From an uncultured Collinsella sp. (GTDB lineage Bacteria > Actinomycetota > Coriobacteriia > Coriobacteriales > Coriobacteriaceae), in assembly GCA_902490365.1 (NCBI GenBank), contig CABUDQ010000018.1, positions 1 through 38,724 on the forward strand: 38,724 bases of DNA, written 5' to 3'. The position numbers were made by a program, and so were the translations under genes. The notes beneath the pieces are model-generated. The model did no database searches and was not told the DNA's origin. It was given only the letters and a program-made list of their open reading frames with translations. Positions 31,808 through 38,724 of this stretch are shown piece by piece (position 1 is the stretch's first letter; each line of letters starts with the position of its first letter).

Positions 31808-32867
31808 GAGCACCGCTTTCCTTGACCGTCAGCGAGACCAGGCGGAATGTGATGGTGAGCACCGCCACGCCAATCACGCCCGAAAGAATATACATCGCAG
31901 CCTGGCCGGCAAAGCCAAGGCCCTGCTCCTCGGAATAGGCCTGCAGATAATCGCCCGTGGGCAGGGCGTCGGCAAAGGTCGGGGTGTCGAGGCCGACCGA
32001 AGCCTGCAGGCTGTCGTCGCCAGCCTCCTGAACGGCGGTCGCGGCGCCCTCGGCGTCCCACTCACCCCAGGCGTCACCGGTGGCGAGCAAGCCGAGCGGC
32101 GTAGCCACGACAAGCACGGCGACCAGAATGAGCGTGGGAATCAGGGAAGTCTTCTTGGCGGTACCATCGGCGGCAAGCTGGCCATCGGCGGCTTCGGGGC
32201 CGACGATAATGCTCGGCGCCGTCTTCTTAATGAAGCCGTAGATGGCGGCCGTCGCCACGCCCTCGATCACGCCGGCAACCAGCATATGCGGGATCAACAT
32301 GGCCGGAATAGCCACGGACAGCGGGAAGGGGCAGTACAGCGGCGCGCCCGAAGCGTTGGTGAAGAGCATCGGCTGAATACCAAACTCGATTGCCGCGCAC
32401 AGGGCCGCCAGGCACAGGCCGACCCAACCGCTCACGATGGCAGAAACCGAGGTGCCCCAGCTCTTGTCGTGCAGACGGCTGTTGAGCGCACGGAACACGA
32501 TAGCAGCGACAAACGGCAGCACAAAGGCCATGTTAAAGCAGTTGGCGCCAAACGACAGAACGCCGCCGTCGCCAAACAGCAGCGCCTGCAGCGCCAGAGC
32601 GACCGAGACAGCGATAGCCGCGGCCTCGGGGCCCAGCAGCAGCGCGATGAGTGCGCCGCCGACGGCGTGACCAGTGGTACCGCCGGGCAGCGGAACGTTG
32701 AGCATCATGAGCAAGAAGGAGAATGCGGCGCAGATGCCCAGGAACGCCATATGCTCGCGATCGAGCGTGGCGCGCACCTTTTTGATGCAGTGAACCCATA
32801 CGGGCACCATCGCCACCGCCATAACGGCATCGGTCTGCGGGGACAGATAATTATCGGGAATATGCAT
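31785..32867 (-). CDS. cbiM: CbiM-type metal-binding subunit fused to a CbiN/PDGLE-like domain
   Basis: 360 aa. After Met removal is ruled out, MHIPDNYLSPQT gives the canonical N-terminus in which the amino group and His2 bind Ni2+ or Co2+. The usual CbiM string 'LNVPLPGGTTGHAVGGALIALLLGP' and 'GFGANxFNMAF' (here 'SFGANCFNMAF') are present, with 'LIPHMLVAGVIEG'. After about residue 225 come a linker, a helix ('LIPTLILVAVLVVATPLGLLA') and 'GDAWGEWDAEG', resembling the CbiN/NikN part fused in one chain, then a final helix. The ATG at 32867 is required by the N-terminal motif. It is first in the operon, behind a NikR-like operator. Confidence 0.93.
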   Translation of the reverse strand: MHIPDNYLSPQTDAVMAVAMVPVWVHCIKKVRATLDREHMAFLGICAAFSFLLMMLNVPLPGGTTGHAVGGALIALLLGPEAAAIAVSVALALQALLFGDGGVLSFGANCFNMAFVLPFVAAIVFRALNSRLHDKSWGTSVSAIVSGWVGLCLAALCAAIEFGIQPMLFTNASGAPLYCPFPLSVAIPAMLIPHMLVAGVIEGVATAAIYGFIKKTAPSIIVGPEAADGQLAADGTAKKTSLIPTLILVAVLVVATPLGLLATGDAWGEWDAEGAATAVQEAGDDSLQASVGLDTPTFADALPTGDYLQAYSEEQGLGFAGQAAMYILSGVIGVAVLTITFRLVSLTVKESGAHGNSRAA

Positions 32868-32891
32868 GAGCCCTCTCAATCAGAACGTTGT

Positions 32892-32919
32892 GTGTTACGT
32901 TTCCAACAATCCGTAACAC
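32892..32919. promoter_or_regulatory. NikR-like operator upstream of cbiM
   Basis: Perfect inverted repeat GTGTTACG-N12-CGTAACAC, equivalently GTGTTAC-N14-GTAACAC, ending 25 bases before the cbiM start. The spacing and sequence fit what I recall of NikR sites outside enterobacteria. The dyad is seen; the regulator is inference. It would imply nickel-responsive repression. Confidence 0.6.
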
Positions 32920-32941
32920 CGACTCTGCATACTAACAAAAA

Positions 32942-32968
32942 GGCGCACCGCCCACAACGCAGCACGCC
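32942..32968 (-). terminator. terminator between pheT and cbiM
   Basis: On the minus strand GGCGTGCTGC pairs with GCGGTGCGCC (10 bp with three G-U pairs) around a 7-base loop, followed by TTTTTG. It ends the pheST transcript or attenuates a leader of cbiM. Between it and pheT lie a GNRA-type hairpin (TTCCGG-GTGA-CCGGAA, 33037-33052) and the cruciform element; no known riboswitch motif is recognised in this stretch. Confidence 0.7.
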
Positions 32969-33086
32969 CTTGCAATACGTACGTTATTAGCCCAGGTCCA
33001 CGCACCGCCCAATAAAGGGCCCATGCACTCCCAACTTTCCGGTCACCCGGAAGAAGGTGCGATCCGCTCGCAACAAGGTTAACGCA

Positions 33087-33181
33087 GGAACCCGCCCCCG
33101 AGAGGGGTTTTCTAAGGCAACATCCCGCAGCCGCGAAGTGGCGAGGACGTTGCCGTGAAAACCCCGCAGGGGGCGGGTTCC
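33087..33181. repeat. ~95-bp cruciform element, copy 2
   Basis: Perfect 13-bp outer arms GGAACCCGCCCCC/GGGGGCGGGTTCC (33087-33099/33169-33181), then GGGGTTTTC/GAAAACCCC, GGCAAC/GTTGCC, and the core 'ATCCCGCAG' + CCGC-GAA-GTGG + 'CGAGGAC'. Layout and core match copy 1 at 23038-23128 although the arms differ. It begins 12 bases after the pheT stop. Confidence 0.8.
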
Positions 33182-33193
33182 GAACAGCAAAGA

Positions 33194-35647
33194 TTACGAG
33201 CGGACTTCGCCGTTTACGCCCTTGCACACCTTGGTGACGATCTTCTGGTGCGCCTTCTCGACCTCTTCGCTAGTAAGCGTGTGGTCGTCCGAGCGATACG
33301 TGAGCGCAAAGGCCATGGACTTCTTGCCCTTGCCGATACGAACCGGATCGCGGTAGACATCGAACAGGCGCACGCCCTCGAGCAGCTTGCCGCCGGCGCT
33401 GGTAATACGGCGCTCAAGATCCTCGCAGGTCACGGCATTGTCGACCACAATGGCAAGGTCGTGCTCAACGGCCGGGTACTGCGAGAACTCGCGGTAGTTC
33501 TCCTGGTTGCGGGCGCCCTTGATCAGCTTGTCCAGGTCAAGCTCAAAGGCAACGACAACCTCGTCGATGCCGCAGGCCTCGCGCGCCTCGGGGTGGATCT
33601 CGCCGACCCAACCCAGCACGGTGCCGCCGGACAGAACCTCGGCCGCACGACCCGGCTGCAAAAAGGCATAGCCCTCGCCCTCGACGGGACGGAAGCGAAC
33701 CTTCTCGATGCGCAGCTGGGCGAGCAGCTCCTCGACGATACCCTTGCCAAAGAAGAAACGCAGTTTACGGTACTTCATGTTCCAAGACTGCTCGCTCCAC
33801 TGGCCCGAGAGCACACCCGCGACGGACTTGGTCTCCTTGGGCAGGCTGGCGTTCTCGCGACCGTGGAACAGGCTGCCGACCTCGTACAGGTGCACGTTGG
33901 GCGTACCGTGCGCCTCGTTGTAGGCCACGGACTGCAGCAGGCCCGGCAGCAGCGAACGACGCATCTCGGTCTGCTCGGCCACCAGCGGGTTCATGAGCAC
34001 CACGGGGCAGCCGCGACCCTCGGTGGGCATGCCGATCTTCTCCAGGTCGCCCGGGGCGGCAAAGCCAAAGGTCGTGGTCTCGTTGAGGCCGCAGGCGCGC
34101 AGGATCTCGCCGACCTTGCGGGTGAGCTTCTGCTCGCGGGTCAGGCCGCCGATGTGGTTCTTGGCAGCCGGGATGGTCGCCGTCACACGGCCCATGCCCC
34201 ATAGGCGCAGGACCTCCTCGATCAGATCGATCTCGCGCGGCAGGTCGGGACGGAAGCTCGGCGGGGTAACCATAAAGTCCTCGCCGTCGCGCTCGACGGT
34301 GCAGCCCAGACGGGTAAGCGAACGCTCGATAAAATCGGGCTCGATGTCGGCACCGCAGATGGCATGCACGCGGGCCAGGCGCAGCTTGATGCTGTCGATG
34401 GTCTTGGGCGCGGGGAAAACATCGACATAGCCGGGAGCAACCTCGCCGCCGGCGATCTCCTCGATGAGCGCGCAGGTAACGTTGGCGACATCCACGCAGC
34501 CAGTCTCGTCAACCTGGCGCTCAAAGCGAATGGAGGCGTCGGAGATCAGCGACAGATCGCGGCTGGTGTGCGAGGTGCGACCGGCGTTGAAGCAAGCGCT
34601 CTCGACCATCACGTCGACGGTGTCGTCCTCGATCTCGGAATCCATGCCGCCCATAACGCCGGCCAACGCCACGGGGCGCTCGCCGTCGGTGATAAGGCCC
34701 ATGCCGGCGTCGAGCACGCGCTCTTCGCCATCGAGCGTCGTGAATTTCTCATCCTGCTGGGCGGCGCGAACCACCACGCGACGGTGGCCATCGCGCTCGG
34801 CAAAGGTGTCCAGGTCAAAGGCGTGCAGCGGCTGACCGGTGAGCATCATCACGTAGTTGGTGATGTCGACGATGTTGTTGTGCGGACGCACGCCCAGGGC
34901 GTTAAGGCGCTTGACCATCCAGTCGGGCGACGGGCCGACCTTCACGTTGCGCACGATGCGGGCGACATAGCGGTCGCACAGGCCCTCGTCGGCAATCTCG
35001 ACGGAAAGCTCGTCGTCGGTCGCGCGGCCAGTCTCCGCCTTGATGGCGGGCAGCTCCACGTGGAAATCGCGGTCGAAAATGGCACCGGTCTCGCGGGCCA
35101 TGCCGATCATGGACAGGCAATCGGGACGGTTGGGCGTGATCTCGCAGTCGAGCACAGTATCACTCGAGCCCACGTACTCGGCAAACGGCATACCGCAGGG
35201 CGTGTCCTCGGGCAGAATCATGATGCCGGAGTGGTCGCCACCCAGGCCGAGCTCGCGCGCAGAGCAGTTCATGCCCATGGACACGACGCCGCGAAGCTTG
35301 CTCTTCTTGATCTTGACGTCGCCGGGCAGGACAGCGCCGATCATGGCCGTGACGATGTGGTCGCCGGCCTCGAAGTTCTGCGCGCCGCAGACGATCTGCA
35401 GCGGAGCGGGATTGCCGTCGGCATCGAGGTTCTTGTCGCCCACATCGACCGAGCACACATACATGTGGTCGCTATCGGGGTGCGGGGTCTTGGTGAGCAC
35501 CTTGGCGGTCACCACGTGGTCGAAGGACTCGCCCACGGTGTCGATCGCCTCGACCTCGGTGCCGGTACGGATATATTCGTCCGAAAGGGTCTTGGGATCC
35601 TCCGGAATATCGATCATGGTCTTGAGCCAGTCGTAAGAAACACGCAT
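33194..35647 (-). CDS. pheT: phenylalanine--tRNA ligase beta subunit
   Basis: 817 aa. It forms the (alpha-beta)2 phenylalanyl-tRNA synthetase with PheS. Domains in order: an EMAP-like tRNA-binding domain (about 40-155, 'VVTAKVLTKTPHPDSDHMYVCSVDVG'), the B3/B4 editing domain (about 210-390, 'RYVARIVRNVKVGPSPDWM...NIVDITNYVM'), B5 (about 400-480), the catalytic-like B6/B7 core, and the C-terminal ferredoxin-like anticodon-binding domain ('YPAVEHDLAIVVDNAV...LFDVYRDPVRIGKGKKSMAFALTYRS'). Length is typical. GAAAGGAG precedes the ATG. It is 184 bases after pheS. Confidence 0.97.
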   Translation of the reverse strand: MRVSYDWLKTMIDIPEDPKTLSDEYIRTGTEVEAIDTVGESFDHVVTAKVLTKTPHPDSDHMYVCSVDVGDKNLDADGNPAPLQIVCGAQNFEAGDHIVTAMIGAVLPGDVKIKKSKLRGVVSMGMNCSARELGLGGDHSGIMILPEDTPCGMPFAEYVGSSDTVLDCEITPNRPDCLSMIGMARETGAIFDRDFHVELPAIKAETGRATDDELSVEIADEGLCDRYVARIVRNVKVGPSPDWMVKRLNALGVRPHNNIVDITNYVMMLTGQPLHAFDLDTFAERDGHRRVVVRAAQQDEKFTTLDGEERVLDAGMGLITDGERPVALAGVMGGMDSEIEDDTVDVMVESACFNAGRTSHTSRDLSLISDASIRFERQVDETGCVDVANVTCALIEEIAGGEVAPGYVDVFPAPKTIDSIKLRLARVHAICGADIEPDFIERSLTRLGCTVERDGEDFMVTPPSFRPDLPREIDLIEEVLRLWGMGRVTATIPAAKNHIGGLTREQKLTRKVGEILRACGLNETTTFGFAAPGDLEKIGMPTEGRGCPVVLMNPLVAEQTEMRRSLLPGLLQSVAYNEAHGTPNVHLYEVGSLFHGRENASLPKETKSVAGVLSGQWSEQSWNMKYRKLRFFFGKGIVEELLAQLRIEKVRFRPVEGEGYAFLQPGRAAEVLSGGTVLGWVGEIHPEAREACGIDEVVVAFELDLDKLIKGARNQENYREFSQYPAVEHDLAIVVDNAVTCEDLERRITSAGGKLLEGVRLFDVYRDPVRIGKGKKSMAFALTYRSDDHTLTSEEVEKAHQKIVTKVCKGVNGEVRS

Positions 35648-35734
35648 CTAGCTCTCCTTTCATACTGAAAGCCTGCGAAGAGATGCAGGTGGAAACTTCA
35701 ACTTTGTGAACATTCCTTACAAAGCGAGGGTTGT

Positions 35735-35780
35735 CCAAGTGCGGCAGATCGGCCCGAAAGAGGAGTGCCGCATACTTTGG
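35735..35780. repeat. hairpin with the AAGTATGCGGCA core between pheS and pheT
   Basis: CCAAGTGCGGCA (35735-35746) pairs imperfectly with TGCCGCATACTTTGG (35766-35780). The second arm holds, on the minus strand, AAGTATGCGGCA, the 12-base core of the inverted repeat at 27979-28106. There is no T run, so it is not an obvious terminator. Confidence 0.5.
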
Positions 35781-35831
35781 TACGCAAGCGACGAATGAGC
35801 GCCGAGGTGCCGTGCTTGGGCAAGCCGCAGC

Positions 35832-36908
35832 CTAGAACTGATTCAAGAAACGCATATCGCCTGTCATGAGCGTTCTGAGGTCGGGCAGGTCGTAGCGCAG
35901 GGCCGCGACGCGCTCGGCGCCAATACCAAAGGCGAAGCCGGTGTACTTCTCGGGATCGATGCCACAGTTGATCAGGACGTTGGGGTCGACCATGCCGCAG
36001 CCCAGGATCTCGATCCAGCCGCTGTGCTTGCAGAAGTTGCAGCCCTTGCCGCCGCACACGTGGCAGCTCACGTCCACCTCGCAGCTGGGCTCGGTGAAGG
36101 GGAAGAAGTGCGGGCGGTAACGCGTCTTGCGATCCTCGCCAAACATGCACTTAACAAAGTAGTCGAGCGTGCCCTTCAGGTCGCCAAAGGTGATACCCTC
36201 GTCGACGACCAGGCCCTCGATCTGGTTGAACTGCGGCAGGTGGCAGGCGTCGGCCGTGTCGGGACGGTAGACGGTGCCCGGGCAGATCATGTAGATGGGC
36301 GGCTTCTGCGACTCCATAGTGTGGATCTGCACGCCCGAAGTCTGGGTGCGCAGCAGCACGTCGGACTCGCCGTGGGCGTGAGCCTCGGGGTGCGCGACGC
36401 TGCCGGGGTTGTTGTCGACCACGTAGAAGGTATCGCGGGCCGAGCGGCTCGGGTGATCCATGGGGGCGTTGAGCGCGGTGAAGTTGTAGTAGGAGGTGTC
36501 GACCATGGGGCCGGACTCGACGGTGTAGCCGATGCCGCAGAAGATGTCCTCGGCCTCCTCGATAATCTGCTTGATCAGGTGCTGGTGGCCGATCTGCGGA
36601 CGGATGCCCGGCAGCGTGATGTCGACGGCGTCGTGCTCCAGTGCGCGCTTGAGGGCGGCGGCCTTCATCTCGGTGTTGCGCTCGTCGAGCATGCCCTCAA
36701 TCAGCTGGCGCATCTCGTTGGCTCGCTTGCCCATCACGGGACGATCCTCGGGGGCGAGCTTGCCCATCATGCGCATCAGGCCGGTGATGCGGCCCTTGCG
36801 GCCGAGCAGCTCAACGCGCGCAGCCTCGAGCTTGGCTGCGTCGTCGGCGCCTGCGACGAGCTCCTTGGCCTCTTCCTCGAGTTTGACCAGATCATCAATC
36901 AGACTCAT
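35832..36908 (-). CDS. pheS: phenylalanine--tRNA ligase alpha subunit
   Basis: 358 aa class II catalytic subunit. An N-terminal coiled coil (about 1-85, rich in Glu/Ala/Lys) contacts tRNA. The catalytic core has motif 2 as 'PGTVYRPDTADACHLPQFNQIEGLVVDE', the Phe-binding region and motif 3 as 'GFAFGIGAERVAALRY'. A four-Cys zinc site 'CHVCGGKGCNFC' is present, common in actinobacterial PheS. The true start is the ATG at 36908 (AAAGGGAAG upstream); the open frame to 37097 is the T-box leader read as protein. First gene of pheST. Confidence 0.97.
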   Translation of the reverse strand: MSLIDDLVKLEEEAKELVAGADDAAKLEAARVELLGRKGRITGLMRMMGKLAPEDRPVMGKRANEMRQLIEGMLDERNTEMKAAALKRALEHDAVDITLPGIRPQIGHQHLIKQIIEEAEDIFCGIGYTVESGPMVDTSYYNFTALNAPMDHPSRSARDTFYVVDNNPGSVAHPEAHAHGESDVLLRTQTSGVQIHTMESQKPPIYMICPGTVYRPDTADACHLPQFNQIEGLVVDEGITFGDLKGTLDYFVKCMFGEDRKTRYRPHFFPFTEPSCEVDVSCHVCGGKGCNFCKHSGWIEILGCGMVDPNVLINCGIDPEKYTGFAFGIGAERVAALRYDLPDLRTLMTGDMRFLNQF

Positions 36909-36993
36909 GTCTTCCCTTTCGTCTCTCGCGCATCCGCGCTCCGGGACGGCTGACGCCGCCCGATGCTGCGGATGCGCGGCCCGGTTCGGTAAC

Positions 36994-37275
36994 AAAAAAC
37001 CGTCCTCGGGCATGTGCATTGCCCAAGGACGGTTGAATTCCGCGGTACCACCTTGTTTGACCCAGCGGATGTCTGGCCCGCCGTGCCCACTCTGCACCCC
37101 TTATCGCGAGGCTCACGGCTTCCCTACTGGGGCTTCGCCGCCGCTAGCCGCGCGCCCGTTGAGGTCGCTGCTCGGGAGTGAACGCTTGGCCCTTGCCACC
37201 GCAGGAAGGCTTGCAGCCCATGACCTTCCCTCTCTTGCCGGCGACGCGGCGGGCAAAACCCTCTCCGTCAACGCA
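36994..37275 (-). promoter_or_regulatory. T-box leader controlling pheST (Phe specifier UUC)
   Basis: The universal T-box bulge TGGTACCGCGG lies at 37050-37040 on the minus strand. It is followed by a terminator (CCGTCCTTGGGCA/TGCCCGAGGACGG, then TTTTTT) at 37032-36994. Upstream is a long structured stem I whose specifier position reads TTC (37182-37180, in GCGTTCACTCC), pairing below with the GGAG near 37257. Uncharged tRNA-Phe would bind the bulge and favour the antiterminator. The tRNA-Phe of this window (anticodon GAA) is a suitable partner. The exact 5' end is approximate. Confidence 0.92.
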
Positions 37276-37412
37276 TTGGGCTATAGGATAACACATTCTG
37301 CGAGCATATCGCCGCGTTCCGTTTTGTTCGCACTGGGTACAAGGTAGGTAGCTGTGCAAACTGGCCGTACGCCCACCCGTGGCGTCCGGTCTGCGAGATC
37401 AAGGATATAGGT

Positions 37413-38724
37413 ATGGGAAAGAACAAGGATAAGATGGCCAAGCCCGCAGCGGATAAGACGCCCAAAGGCATGAAGGTCGATAAGGCTGTCAAAAAATTCC
37501 GTAAGCTCGAGGGCAAGCTGTGGACTCGCGAGTACCTGCTCAAGATTGCCGAGTTTGACGGCGCGACCATTGCTCCCGCCAACGGCGCCGCGGCCCGCGC
37601 CGATGCTATGGGCACCCTTGCTGGCGAGCATCACAAGCTGCTGACCAGCAAAAAGTCTGTCGAACTTGTGCGCTCGCTGGCACGAGAGACCGTCGCGGGC
37701 GGCAAGATCGACGACCCGCAGCTGCTCAACGAGATTCGCGTACTCGGCCGCGACCAGCGCGAGGCAAGCGTCATCCCCACCGAGGAAGCCGAGGCCTGGA
37801 CCAGGCTCACCTGCGAGGCCGACGCCGTGTGGCACAAGGCCAAGACGGCCAATGACTGGGCGAGCTTTGAGCCCTATGTGGATAGAATCGTCGCCCAACT
37901 TAAGCATCAGGCCGAGCTCATGGACCCCAAGCGCGACCCATACGATGTTTGGCTCGACCAGTACGAGCGCGGCCTTTCCGCCAAGAGCTTCGACGCGTTT
38001 TGCGATGAGGTCAAGGCGACGGTCGTGCCGCTCGTGCACGCCATCGGCGAGCGCGGCCAGCAGCCGGCTGCCGACTTTTTGCATGTCCGCGTGCCCGAGG
38101 CCGCCCAGCGCGCCATGAGCTTCGACCTTATGAAGCTCGTCGGCCTGAACTTGGACGACACCACGCTCGCCTTTACCGAGCACCCGTTTAGCGAGGGCTT
38201 CTCGGTGGGTGACGCGCGCATTGCCACGCACATCTACGAGGACGACTGCATCTCCAACGTCTACAGCATCATCCACGAGGCAGGACACGCCGCCTACGAG
38301 CTAGGCGTCAATCCCGCCTATGCGCGCACGTGCCTGGAGGGCGGCACCTCCATGGGCATCCACGAGAGCCAGAGCCGCTTCTTTGAGAACACCGTGGGCC
38401 GCAGCCGCGCCTTTATGGGACCGCTGCTGCAGGTGCTGCGCCGTCACGCGCCCGAGGCCTACGGCAGCGTGGACGAGGATACGCTCTACCATGCTGTGAA
38501 CATCGCACAGCCTTCGCTGATCCGCACCGAGGCGGACGAGCTCACCTATCCGCTGCACATTATGGTGCGCTACGAGATTGAGCGCATGCTGTTTGCCGGC
38601 GAGGCCACGGCCAAGGACATCCCCGCGCTTTGGAACCGCTTTATGGACGAGTACCTGGGCATTCCGGTTCCCGACGACACGCGTGGCTGCCTGCAGGATA
38701 CGCACTGGAGCGGCGGCTCGTTTG
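37413..38724 (+). CDS. M32-family metallocarboxypeptidase (3' truncated by the window edge)
   Basis: 437 codons are present and the frame is open to the end. M32 carboxypeptidases (thermostable carboxypeptidase 1 type) remove C-terminal residues in the cytoplasm. The zinc motif is 'IIHEAGHAAYEL' (HExxH, near residue 288), with the downstream 'GIHESQSRFFENTVGR' holding the third ligand Glu, and 'RTEADELTYPLHIMVRYEIE'. A Lys-rich N-terminal stretch (MGKNKDKMAKPAADK) precedes the usual N-terminal helices. The ATG at 37413 has AAGGATATAGG upstream. Only about 60 residues of the C-terminus are missing compared with ~500 aa relatives. Divergent from pheST. Confidence 0.93.
   Translation, partial: MGKNKDKMAKPAADKTPKGMKVDKAVKKFRKLEGKLWTREYLLKIAEFDGATIAPANGAAARADAMGTLAGEHHKLLTSKKSVELVRSLARETVAGGKIDDPQLLNEIRVLGRDQREASVIPTEEAEAWTRLTCEADAVWHKAKTANDWASFEPYVDRIVAQLKHQAELMDPKRDPYDVWLDQYERGLSAKSFDAFCDEVKATVVPLVHAIGERGQQPAADFLHVRVPEAAQRAMSFDLMKLVGLNLDDTTLAFTEHPFSEGFSVGDARIATHIYEDDCISNVYSIIHEAGHAAYELGVNPAYARTCLEGGTSMGIHESQSRFFENTVGRSRAFMGPLLQVLRRHAPEAYGSVDEDTLYHAVNIAQPSLIRTEADELTYPLHIMVRYEIERMLFAGEATAKDIPALWNRFMDEYLGIPVPDDTRGCLQDTHWSGGSF

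Noticed and set aside
32881..33086. Cobalamin riboswitch upstream of cbiM
   Set aside because: Neither the B12 box nor the expected multi-stem layout can be found; the NikR-like dyad explains regulation better.
36909..37097. N-terminal extension of PheS
   Set aside because: These codons are the T-box terminator/antiterminator; a ribosome site and normal PheS start lie at 36908.

Overview
This window looks like chromosomal DNA of a high-GC member of the Coriobacteriia (Actinomycetota), most probably a Collinsella or close relative. That assignment rests on overall base composition, a Tad pilus operon with actinobacterial-style genes, a T-box in front of pheST, and protein families I associate with this class; it is inference, not a database match. 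Almost all genes lie on the minus strand. Clear plus-strand genes are a small membrane protein at 2078-2251, pyk, the DUF559-like gene after it, and a truncated M32 carboxypeptidase at the right edge.

Layout. 1-4669: end of an unknown gene, a hypothetical gene, serS, a small membrane protein, proC, rlmH and an SPFH-domain protein. 4670-5276: tRNA-Leu(CAG) followed by 2.3 copies of a 189-bp tandem repeat, each carrying the last 18 nt of the tRNA gene. 5277-10772: tatD, rsmA (ksgA), metG, rsmI and a GH5-like protein with an altered active site. 11035-11815: tRNA-Phe(GAA) and a toxin-antitoxin-like pair. 11874-21476: one tightly overlapping twelve-gene Tad/Flp pilus operon, transcribed cpaB-cpaE-cpaF-tadB-tadC-flp-unknown-Flp/TadE-like-tadE-tadG-tadE-DUF192. 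21729-25833: rsgA and a calcium-type P-ATPase. 26276-30076: pyk, a DUF559/Vsr-like nuclease gene behind a long inverted repeat, and a zinc-dependent phospholipase C-like gene. 30156-32867: a Ni/Co ECF transporter (cbiM-cbiQ-cbiO) behind a NikR-like operator. 33194-37275: pheS-pheT with a T-box leader. 37413-end: M32 carboxypeptidase.

How the genes work together. CpaF powers assembly of the small Flp pilin through TadB/TadC; CpaE and CpaB are accessory, and TadE/TadG-type proteins share a pilin-like N-terminus. No prepilin peptidase (TadV/CpaA) is present, so it must be encoded elsewhere if the pilus works. SerRS, MetRS, PheRS, RsmA, RsmI, RlmH and RsgA form the translation and ribosome-maturation content. 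CbiMQO should import nickel or cobalt.

The most unusual items are non-coding: the tRNA-linked 189-bp repeats, which resemble in layout the E. coli tyrT repeats; two copies of a ~92-bp cruciform element with compensatory changes, each just 3' of a gene; a pair of 39-bp repeats whose core is inverted; and the 25-bp inverted repeat in front of the DUF559-like gene, whose core motif recurs between pheS and pheT.
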